Origin: Silurus meridionalis
Taxonomy: Eukaryota > Chordata > Actinopteri > Siluriformes > Siluridae
Assembly: GCF_014805685.1 (NCBI RefSeq)
Contig: NC_060885.1
Location: 19,396,132-19,460,131, forward strand
Length of the DNA stretch: 64,000 nt
Reading direction: 5' to 3'
Under the pieces are notes generated by a model, which worked only from the letters and a program-made list of their open reading frames with translations, ran no database searches and was not told the origin of the DNA. The translations under genes and the position numbers were made by a program. The first letter of the stretch is position 1; every line of letters starts with the position of its first letter. Below, in pieces: positions 1-11,500 of the stretch.

Positions 1-969
1 TTCTAAAACACTACTTAAAGCTGCTTAATATAAGAATAACTAAATTATTTGGATCTGAGGAATCATAATAGCAATAAAGTTTATGTAATGGTGGAATTAA
101 GAATTTTGTTTTTGCATGAGGTGAAACCAAAAGGATAGAACACTTACTGTACTGAAAAAAGTCTGGTAAATTCCATGTTTTCTAAATACATCTGCTGAAT
201 AATATATCAGGGATATTCCTGAAACTCCCAGACAGTGTTTACACACAGCACAAAATTAGCTGCTGTCTCATTGTACTTTTTAAATTCTTCATTTATGCAG
301 GAATTTTAGATTCAGATAGGGGGTGTGTATAGAAGCCTTTTTTTTAATTCTGTAAAAAAAATTTTCTGTATCAAAGTTAAAATGTATGTGTGTTATCATT
401 TAATATTATTTAGTGGTGTATGTATAACTCCATTTAATTTCAAATGTGTATGTGTTTGTCTGTGTGTGTGTGTGTGTCTGTGTTTTTAATACAATTCAGT
501 TTATAATAAATATTGCCATTACCCTTCATAAATGTAAACCCTAAATTGAGTAAATGTAAATGGAGTTTTGTTGACGTTTTTAATTTTCAAAGTGTGCATC
601 TAACTGCTGATGCATTTCCACCCCTTGCAGAAACTGCGTGCACTTCTGGAAAAATAAAGAGCTACAAGCATCGCAGAGATGATGGGAATGGGTGGTCTTC
701 TGAGCTAAAATATTACTAACATTTATAATTAGCTGTGGGGTGGTGGGGGAGCAAACTTAGTAACCCAGGAAGGGTAGGAATAACTTCTTCTCTGACTGAC
801 TGGTCTTGCATCAGTGGGGATTTCAGCAGAGTACTGGACGAGCTGATCTCTGTCAGTGTGAGATGATGATGATGATGAGCTGCAGCTCACAGCTTTCACT
901 CAAATAAAACTCCAGCACAGACTCATTTACATCTGCTCCACTTCACTACACTGGCCCTCAAAAACTTCA

Positions 970-974
<5 letters not shown>

Positions 975-1028
<54 letters not shown>
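975..1028. repeat. (CT)n microsatellite
   Basis: Uninterrupted CT dinucleotide tract of about 54 bp. Open reading frames that cross it are an artefact of the simple repeat. Confidence 0.95.
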
Positions 1029-1030
<2 letters not shown>

Positions 1031-1685
1031 CTTACTCTACATTAATTTTTTTTCACATTTTTTTATTTGTATTTGTTATGTATATTATGTAAAAATATAT
1101 TATTACCCATGCCATCCTATAAGTTTGTGTAAGGATGAGTGCGGAAATTCATGAGGAGATATGAAATACAGCAAATTACCATTATAAAAAAATAAGTATA
1201 TCTAACTTGAAAACTGAAGCAAAAGGGGAAGGTTTTTTTTTTTTTTTTTTAATCAAAGCGAATTAAAAATATGTGGTGTATTTCCAATTTGTAAAATACA
1301 CCCGTTGTAACTATGAAATAAAAGATATTCCGAAGATATTCAGAAGCGCTCCTTCCGATTACCGTGTGCGCGTTTTTTACATTTGTCTTTTCTTGGAATT
1401 GATTCAACACGGACAACAAGTTAGTTAGACAGAATAAGTAAGTTCTCAATTTAGGAATAACCAGTCAAAAAGTAGACTTCGTTTTGGATGCCAGACTGAA
1501 GGAAAAAATGCTAATTATTATAAACTGCCTATTTATTTATTTTTACCTAATCTAACCGACTACATTCATTTTCACAGGATGTATGTTATGAAAAAATATG
1601 TTGCTCGGTTTGAATAAGGTTATTCCAGGATAACAATTATTAATTGTAATAAGGTTTATTAAAATGCTGTCCAAATTGACTATAC

Positions 1686-1688
<3 letters not shown>

Positions 1689-1762
<74 letters not shown>
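1689..1762. repeat. (AT)n microsatellite
   Basis: Pure AT/TA alternation of about 74 bp. It is followed by an A-rich and then GA-rich tract at 1788-1840. Confidence 0.95.
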
Positions 1763-1765
<3 letters not shown>

Positions 1766-2179
1766 TTCAAGTTTGTTTAACGAAATTAAAAAAAAAAAAG
1801 AAAAAAGAGAGAGAGAGAAAGAGAGAGAGAGCGAGAGGGAAAACTCTGTGTGTTCATGAAGGGTGTAAAGAGCGGAAAGAGCAACAGGTGCCTCTCAGTA
1901 TGAGGCGCTTCCGAAAGTAAAAGCGAGCATTTTTCTCAGCAAGGATTATTTCAAAAATGATGTTTTATAACGATAATATATGTTTGGCAATTGGTGTGTA
2001 AAGGCTGCCGTTAACACGACCGAAATAAATATTCGGAATCCAATCAATTATGTGGATCTCATAGGGACGCGATTCCTTTCTGGAAAACCAGAGGGAAAAA
2101 TATTCTATTGAAAATTCATCTCCAAAATTAACCCAGTCTGTTTATTTTGTAAAGTTCTGTAAGGTCATGGTAAAGTGAT

Positions 2180-2720
2180 GGAGAACCCTGAAACTTGGTG
2201 CTACCACTCCACGCTGTGAAGAAACTGGGAGAAGTGACGCGCACCTGCTGCCTGCTTTAGGACTAAAGTTTTCCACTAGATTGCCCGCTTACTTTCTCAC
2301 TCTCCGAGAAGAACTTTTTTTCGACTTTGGACCCCGGACTGGCGCTCGAGTGTGTGTGTGGGTGTGTGAAAGCGCGGTGGAGTTGATGTCCATACCTGTT
2401 AGTCCTCGGCTCGGGTGCAGTATGAAGCTGTTCCAGGCGCGCACCGCTCCATGTGGCGCAGTCCGAGGCAGCGCGGCGGCGCTGGGGATGCGCGGTCCCT
2501 CCCCTCCTCCCCAATGCACTTCCTCCTTCCAGCCCAGCATGCCTCACGCGTCTGCAATCAGCCGAAACCTCCCGCAAGCTTTTATTTTCCACAGGCCCGA
2601 GCGGCTCCTGCTAGAGCCCTTGGCACCTCGCTTTGCGTCGTGCCAGTCAAAGAGGACGGCCAGTAGAGTAGCGCTGGCAGCCATGCATGAGATGGGGATG
2701 AGCAGAGTGGACCCTTCATG
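2180..2720. promoter_or_regulatory. CpG-rich promoter-like island
   Basis: Local composition changes sharply from AT-rich to GC-rich with many CG dinucleotides, densest at about 2340-2660. Both strands have open frames here, as expected for GC-rich DNA, and none resembles a known protein. Such islands in vertebrate DNA usually mark promoters and first exons. By synteny with human 7p12, the next gene beyond spata48 in this direction would be IKZF1, transcribed from the minus strand here. The block could therefore be a promoter or non-coding first exon of ikzf1, but that is inference. Confidence 0.4.
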
Positions 2721-2860
2721 GGTTATTCATTTAGTTTCTCTCAAGAGACACAGCGAGAAAGAGAGAAAGAGAGCGAGAGAGAGAGATATATAGAGATGGA
2801 GACCGCACTGAGGGTCTCTTCTTGTTACCTGACTTTACTAACAATACTCAGGATATAAAG

Positions 2861-2861
<1 letters not shown>

Positions 2862-2929
<68 letters not shown>
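2862..2929. repeat. (AT)n microsatellite
   Basis: Pure AT dinucleotide tract of about 68 bp just beyond a GA-rich run at 2750-2790. Confidence 0.95.
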
Positions 2930-2931
<2 letters not shown>

Positions 2932-5900
2932 GTACTTCATTTTCCAAATTCATCATCTTCCAAATGGATTTTGGAGCAAAGCATTTTATGACTGAACTGT
3001 CACTTAAACTAAAATTCTTCACACATCGTGTGTTTTCCTTATATGCTAATGAGAATAAGGTTTTTTTTTTTTTGTTCCTTAGCCTATTTTTCACACTCAC
3101 TTCATCGCGATGACTTCATTCGTGCTGAGTTACATCAGTTCACCAGAGGTGCGTCATGTGCGAAGGCTTTAGTAGCAAGACATCTATGCAATGCTCCTAA
3201 ATTCCCATACAATTCCATTTTTGTAGTTAATATTTAATAATATAAAACAATTTTCCTTAATGCACAGTATTGTAATGCTCATCCTGCAGCCAACAGTGTC
3301 ACGTGGCTATTTATTCACTATTACTCTATAGACTGTACCTAACCACATGACCTCTTTCACCCACTCCTTTTATTAAAGCCTCCACACTAATACACTTATG
3401 ACTCTTTGGTTAAACCATTGTTTGGCTCAGTGACCTCGATTGAACTGTGTCTTAGTTTACAAAAAAAAATTACTTGACTATCTTTTAGTTGTTTTAATTT
3501 TATATAAAATGATATCGATAGAACCTCTCATTAAGCAAAGCAATATTTTACACACAACAAAATCGTGTCCCCATATTTAGGTCCTTTATTCGCTTTTGTT
3601 GCATGATCTCATGATCGGCATCCTCATCCACTTCTTTATTACTATTATAAAACTAATCATGTGACTCAAGATGGATGTGCGGATGACACTACTAGCAATT
3701 ATTCCAAGAGATATCATTTCGCATTAATATTTATAGAAGTTCTCAATAAATAATGAGAATGGGAGCAAGTTTGGTTGAAATAAATAGACTCATTTAATTC
3801 CCATGTTTTTGTCATTATATTGTAAATGATGTTTCCAGTACACTGCTTTATGGCTACATTGGAAGGCAATATGCCTGAAAACTTTTCTCTCCCAGTGATC
3901 CTAATATTTGACCCTCCCAGGTTGCTGTTTGAGCTGCTGAGTCATGTGTAGTAGGACGCTGCTCTTATCTCCAGTCAGCCAGGAGGACTTTCACAGGCAG
4001 TTGGTCTATGTGAGTGAGGAAACATGGATGATATTGGCCTGCTACTGCAGGATTACCTGCTCTGGTTTGCAGGGTACATTCACTGCATGTTGAATTTGTT
4101 AAGAAGTCTTAAGGGCACTGTCAATGCCAGTGATGATCCTGGCTTTATTTTGGTCTATAACTTTACAGCATGGAGGTGTTGTGTAGGTACACTCCATAGG
4201 CCAGAGGCCAGGCAGAGGAAAGTTAAACAAGGGGCATGACTCAGCATACTGTACTCTGGCTCCAATCAACACCACCAGAGCTGAACAGGGGCTTCCAAAC
4301 CAGAGAGATACCAACAAATCCCTCTGACTCAGCATAAATTAAGTAGTCTGAAACGACAGGAGCATGGAAGGATATCAGGACAAGTCCCTCACATATAAAC
4401 AAAATGTATTTTGTCTGCATGGACACGTAATAGATCAACAAATGCATCCTGTCATTCCATAAATTACTCAAAACGGCATAAATACAACTAACATAAAACA
4501 ATATAAAAAGTGTTTAATATTATACAGTGAATGGCGATGTAAAAAATATATAAATAGGTAAAGTTGCATAAGCAGTAAAGTTTGAAAAATCAAGTAGAAA
4601 AAAAAAATGTATGAACTACATTATACGAAGTGTATTAAAACACACTCATACAAGTTTCCAAAACAGCTCATCAGATTTCCCACAGGCTTATGTAGCGTTT
4701 ATAATTCATTAGCTCAATTAAATGAGTACCAATTATGAATAGACTGATAGAAGAGAGCAGTCCATTGTTATTTCATGGATCTTTAAGCAGCACACATTTT
4801 AGAGGCTTAAACAACTTGTAATCCATAATTGATTCAGATGCATAAGTTTGAAGTGTTCGAGATTGGTAATCACATTAATAGTCAAATTTATTTAAAATCT
4901 CAATCCGGAGCTTCACGTTCTTTGGGGATACATTATGCAGCAAGATGTCGGAGTAAATTAAATTCCCTTGTGCACACTAAAGTGTCAATTTCCTTATGGT
5001 AATCATCTGCTGGAATGGATGTGTCAGTAGGAGTCAGGCATGCCTGACATTTACCCTCTTTATGAAGAAATGATGGTAGAAAAAATCAAGGGGAGGCAGA
5101 GAATTTAATCTTTCGCACGAGTGAGTATGGAAAAGACTAAAAGACTGTTAAAGAATCAGCCGTTGTGTTTGTGACCCCAACATGAAAATTAAAGCCAGTG
5201 ATAACAAGTAGACCAAGGAGCATGAAAATGGACATAGGCTGAGAATACCAGAGGGTAATTATCTGCCCAAAAGCTGTGTATTTAAACTACATATACAAAA
5301 CTGTTGGCCAGGAAATTTATTTATGTGAATGATACTGCACAATTATATAATGAACCTAAAAAAATAAATCATGTGTGCTAGTTTAGGAAGTAAGACACTG
5401 ACCAGCTTCTGTTGAACGGAAATGCCTCACTAATAACATACTGCAAATATTCTTTAGTGGTGTTATACAATATTTTTATATCAGAGAATAATCCGTATAT
5501 GGATCTTTCAACATTTTCAACATTTTTCAACAAAATGAGATGGATTATAGTTAAATGTACAGTGGTAGAGCATGCTTTGGCATAAATGTAATATAAAATG
5601 AGCAATATGTAAAAAAAATGTAACGTGGGGTTTTAATAGAAAATATTTTGAATGTATGAAGGAAAAAACAAAGTTTTCAATTCATTTACCAATTTGTAAT
5701 TTCTCCACTGGGTCTGCAAACTCTATATTATATATATATATATATATATAGTGTAATACTGTTCAAAGACTTTTGTACTCATTCGCTTTTACTGGCAGTG
5801 TCATCTATGTACTTGCCATGTTAGTATCGTTTTGTTAACCCAACTGATATATTAATATGTTTAAAAATGATTTGTTCTGAGAATGTGTTTTCCTTTATTT

Positions 5901-8560
5901 TTTTCTAGTGAGAAGAGTGGCATTTAAAAAACCCATACTGTATGATGCTTTTTGTTTTTACTAGTCTGTCCCTGTCTAGACATCCAACCTTCGGAAATTA
6001 GAAATCAAATATACTCTTCAAAGATAGTAAATCAGCAAAAGAGATACATAAGCAACAGAAAATTGACATCTAAGGCCACCAAATATATATTTAAAAAAAG
6101 TTTATTGTGATTTATTTTTTATTATATTTATTTTTTTGTTAAAAGATAACTATTAAAATTAGCATGAAGGTCATATGCAGTAGAGGGAAATCACATGAAT
6201 GTCAGAGCTGGCTAAGTCGTTTAAAAAATTATCTTTCATTAAATGAGGAATGACGTGATTCTTTGAATGTATTTACATTGTAGCCAAGGGAAGTAACCTA
6301 CTGCACAGGTTTCCAATGCTGGAATGCCCCCTGTCCTACACATTTTAGAGTTTTCCTCTCTCACACACCCACTCAAGCTTAGGAACTGCTAGTAATTAGC
6401 AGATTAATTGAATCACGTATATTTGGAAAACAACAAAATATATAGGGCAGGGATATTTTAACACTAGAGCACTAGGGTATAAGAGGGTATAAGACTGGCA
6501 CTCCTTAACATTCTTTACAGTAACAAGCAGCGTGCATGCTGTTCTACTAAACAGCGCCCCTTTTCTGATTTCTGTTATTTAATGTAAATAAATAATTATG
6601 TATTTGTAATAAGTCAAAAATTAACAACTAAAAATGGAGGTGTCATGGAAAAACTTTGTGCGAAAATACAAGGAAAACAATGCGCACTTATGGTACTGGA
6701 TCTATTTTTTATATAGAAAAACTGTATTTTTTTGGCAGAACTATGAATTTGGTAGCAGTATAACACTCCTTAGTTTTTAATTTATAATTTTGTTCATATT
6801 CATATTCAAAACATATTCATTCCCAAATCTTAAATGGATTTAAAAAAATCATAGAATGCTACTTTTGGTGCAAGAGTAAAGTTAATAATACTGGATGGTC
6901 AAAGCTATGATACAGTAAGTTACCAGTACTGTGCATATTGTCTTTCATGAATACCACACCAGCAGTATCGTACTTTTAATACATTTAATACCATACCACA
7001 ACACTGCATTCTGATCACAAGTTGTGGTTTTATTCAATAACTTATATTAATGTGCTCACATAAAACAAATCTATGGTTTGTCAAATAGCTATGGCATTAG
7101 AGGAATAAAGCACTTATACAGCTTATAAAGCACACATACAGTTTTTGAAATCATCTTTAGTGTGGTAACACATCACACCAACCTGTTGTTGATTAGTTCC
7201 TTATAATAGCACACCTCATTATTTTTTATTCTTATGGGGGTTTTCTACAGAGAAATACTGTGTGTCATTGTAGTGACTGTAGTAAATACATTTGCCATAT
7301 ACCTGAATAAAAAAGCATCATGAAAAAGAAACAGTCAGAGCAAATCTTGTTTAATGTAGAACAATTATAATTAAGTATAAGTATAATGAAGTATTATGTC
7401 TCATTTTATTTCCTAACTTCTCTTTATGATAAACCTAAGTAATGTTAATTAATACACAAGAACTCCAGTCTAATTGAACATACAGTGTATTAAGGCAGTG
7501 GGTTTTGTTTCTGGCATGCGATGACTTGCGTGTCATTTCATTTAAATTTTCTCAGAGCTTGTTATGACTGAAGAATGAAAGCTCGGAAAAAAGCATTCTA
7601 TATCTCGTGAGGCCCTAGGCCAGTAAAACGTCCATGGCCCCAGTGTGGACGTTAGTTATCTTCTAACCACATCTCCATCTCTGGAAATGGTGTGGACAGG
7701 GTTGTTCCCTTTACGGCTCTGCTCTTTAACTAACAGACAGAAACAGCAAGCTAAGCAAGCTACTGGACTGTGCTGGCATCAATAATAGCACCTATCACAC
7801 ACTAAAATTAGTAGTAAGGGGCCTCCTTTAACACATTGTTCCTGTACCTGCCTTTAGTAGTTTATAGAAATGGACAACAATTGCATTCATTTGTTTATTT
7901 TGGAATAAAACATTTTATTGTGTTCTTCAAAACTGTAGTTCCTTCTCATACATATACATATAATTTATTAATAAAAGAAAACTTTCTGTAAAGGGAAATC
8001 ATCCTATAGTGTAAGACATGTTTGGGTGAGCTAACTGAGCGAAATCCTGAGGGGTTTGTTGCACAGAAAATGAAGGTTACAGGGGGGGAGAGACAGGAAA
8101 CCAGCACGTTCCTATTTCCTGTCAACAGGTGAAGCGACATTGCCTTTTTTCTTTTATTCTCCAACCACAGTTCTTGGGGTGTAGAGTAGTTCAGAAACAG
8201 CAGATATTTCTTCATAGTTTACATACCGCTACATAAGCACCTGAGTTTAGTAGCAAAGTTTAGTAGCATTGTTGCAACTCTAAGTTATTGCGAATGATTG
8301 AGTAAATTCTCTGAGGAAGTCATTTTATGTAAAAAGGACTTCTGAGAACAATATGCAGGCATCACACTTTGATGCACACACCGCACACACACAGGAAAGT
8401 GCAACAAATGAAATATTCCTCCATATTCACAAAACGTCTCAACTGAATCAAAGGAAATTATGCTAATGAGGCATCTCATTACTCTAAACCAGTCTGTGCA
8501 ATCACATCATTAAAGTTCTATTCACAAATACAGACTGGATTTCATGAAAAGCCACATATT
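2930..8560. other. intergenic stretch, no gene recognised
   Basis: AT-rich DNA with a short TA microsatellite near 5728-5752. Open frames are under 100 codons and lack splice context or family similarity. The region lies beyond the 3' end of spata48. Confidence 0.45.
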
Positions 8561-8578
8561 TTTATTTCTCGTTTTATT
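8561..8578 (-). terminator. paired AATAAA polyadenylation signals of spata48
   Basis: On the minus strand two AATAAA hexamers lie at 8578-8573 and 8566-8561, only 20-37 nt past the TAA stop at 8598. This implies a very short 3' UTR, common for testis-expressed genes, and supports the last-exon call. Confidence 0.55.
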
Positions 8579-8597
8579 TCTAGTGCATTGAGACTAT

Positions 8598-11500
8598 TTA
8601 CTGAGCTTTAGGTTGAAGGAAGGGATTGTGTGGTGGGACAGTGAGGACCATTCTGGACAGAGGGGCCTTCCGACCATAGCATGATGATGCTGAACTGCAC
8701 CTACAAATCACAAAGATCACATACACATTTATTTACAGTTAAAATAGCAGAATAATGAAGCTAACCCTAACACCTTATACCTTTCAGTCTCAGTTGTGCT
8801 GCCAGTGACATAAAACTATTTACATTCTCAAATGTTATACAGTATTTAGAATCAATTTGGAAGAATATTTGCATTTTAACGAGTCAACTACAAGGCCTAG
8901 AGGAACCAAAACAAAAATGCTTGTTATAAGCAGAGTTAAGAGGAAGCTCTAGAGGTGCTAACTGGTCCACTTTTTCTGCTATAAGGGAAAGCTGGGAGGG
9001 CTGCTTTATCAGCAGAGGAAACAGATTTAAGAGGGCGAGTCGCTCCAGGAAAATGGATCTGGGTCGACCAAAAACCACGATTACCACCAGCAGCTAGAAC
9101 ACCTCAGCTCTGGATATGGCCATCTGTGGAAGGCTTCTCCAAAAGCCGGTAAACCAGCTCTTCTGAGACCCAGTTAGGAAACACGTTTTCAATTAAAAAA
9201 AACAGTCCCTGGGTGAGGAGTTTGGTTTTCCTCTAGTGCCTCTCATACACATTGCCTCCTCCTTCTTCCTCTATGCTCAAGCTGCACATGGCTCAATCCT
9301 ACTCATTCTGAAAGCAGGGGACGTTTTACCGTTGATGCTGACACTAAAAGGGAGGGAGACTGTTGACCTGACATACCCCAAGTGTGGGGCACTTTTCAAC
9401 ATTAATGCTCATAGTGGTACTTTTAAAAGTTCCTCATTTTAATGATTTACAAGTTCCTTTCCATATATCCAGTATGCTTTGATCACCTTGTCAACCCTTG
9501 CACTTAAATCATGTGTTGGTGCCTTAAATCTACTACTATTCCCAGACCTCTCAGATAAAGTAAGCAGTCTTGTAAAGAGTTGTAAATTGAAGCCAGCTAT
9601 AGAATTGTCTTTCGAACAATAAAGTACACGAGAGATTATTTAAAAAAAAAAAAAAAAAAACAACAGTGGGGTGAATACTGAAATGAATTACCCAAACGCC
9701 TCTAGAGCAGAAATTCTCAAACTTTTTTTTAAGCTCGGGATCCTTTTAATTGTGCAAATAATTAGCAGCTCCCCTAAGAACCAATTTATTTTAAAACATA
9801 ATCACATTTTTCAAGGCTTATTATTAAAAGTAAACAATAATATTTTAGCTGGAGCTAAAATTCATTACTAAACTTTCTTTCAGTGCAAGAAAAAAAAAGA
9901 AAATTGTAAACCCCTTGTCTGAGCTTTATAGACCCCTCACTGAAAACCACAAATCAAGAAGAAAGAGACCCTGAATGGAGGAGGACTAAAGAATATAGGT
10001 CTAACAGAGCTCTATATTTGCAAAGGGCACACAATTCCAAGCACCCAGCTATGTTTGTAAGTTTTTCTGACAAAGATAGAGAAATCTACAAGAGATCTAA
10101 ATAAGAGAGGAAAAAGAGAAACAAAAAGCGATAGAGAGGAAATGGCAGATATATGACTAAGTAACGATCCACTATTCGATATTTATTTTAAAAAAGTTTT
10201 TGATTACTATCAAGTAATGATCTCATGCATCACTTTGCATTACAGCCGAGCTTTTTCGATAATAACTGTGTCTCATCTGAGACCTGTGCAGCATAACTTT
10301 TATTGTGTCAGATCTCTCAGGAAAGTAGTGTGAATACACTGCATTGCTGCCACCTGCTGAGCTAACACAGTGTACACGCTCTGGGACGTGTACAACAACA
10401 ATTGTCAATGGACTACAGGTTTGCTCAACAAATTAGATGAAAATTAACATTTGGTAATTGCTTTCCAAGTCTGTAAATGTGTTTGTTATAATGTATATAG
10501 TTAGAGTATAATGTAGAAACCAGTCATTAAAAGAGTCATTAAAAGAGTCATTTCAAGAGGGAATGCAAACATTAAATACAATAATGAATGCTCCTTGTGT
10601 GTCATACTATGTATGTTGCCTTACCCTGTAACCTGATGAGTAAGCATTGAAGTAGGTTGGCTGGTGGCTGAGGTGTGTGGTCTGTTGTGCAGAGTTTTTC
10701 CAGTGTAACCAGGAATAGTGGGAAGGCTTTAATAAAAAAAACACATCAGATATAACACATGCATAAACTCACCAAACTACAGCATTCACATCAGTGCTGT
10801 GTTGGAGCCAGGTTGTTTAAAACAGCTTTGTATTTACATATTATTTCACACTTCATTACATCCATGCTCACATACTGGGCTGTGGGAGTGTCGGGGGGTA
10901 TAACGGTACGCAGTAAAGTCAGTGGGATGAAGTCTTTCTCAGGGATGTCAATATTGTCCATGTTCTCAGAGCCAATTACACCACTGTGCAGGTCAATAAC
11001 ACATAATAGCAACCCTTAGATCATACATAGCATATATGCATTTTCCTCATATTTATGCCATATAAAATAGGCAGTCATTTTGTAACAACTTACCTATATA
11101 AAGGAATTTGTCCTGATTTTGTACATGGGCTAGTGCTAGTTTAGAAATATAAAAAAACAACATTTTATTGTTTCATTTAAAAAGAAAGAAAGAATCATGT
11201 GATTTGTCTTTGTTTAGAAGTTCTAAAGGGGTGCTAATGGAAATGTGTCCATTTTGAAGTAGATATTAAGGCAGTTGGTCCTTCAAGAGGACTATAAAAG
11301 GGATGTATTGAACTTTTTCAGTTCTCTCAAATACAGCTTTCTGGTAAGAGTTGAATAAGTGAGTCCTTGTCATTTCAGTTATGTTGCTAAAAGAGTTCAT
11401 TGAAAATTTCCGTTTTAACACATTTTAATGCAGCTACGAATGGAAAATTAAAGATCACTTGCTTTGTGAAAGCTCATTATACAAAGCTTAGAGTCGGGCA

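Larger units (their letters stand above)
1..2170. other. non-coding stretch, no gene seen
   Basis: AT-rich sequence with short GT, CT, AT (1689-1762) and GA (1800-1840) simple repeats. I see no exon with convincing splice sites and no recognisable protein similarity. Confidence 0.5.

Noticed and set aside
2281..2793. 170-codon plus-strand frame in the GC-rich block
   Set aside because: Overlapping frames exist on both strands, the sequence has no domain similarity and its end runs into a GA-rich simple repeat. GC-rich promoter DNA explains it better.
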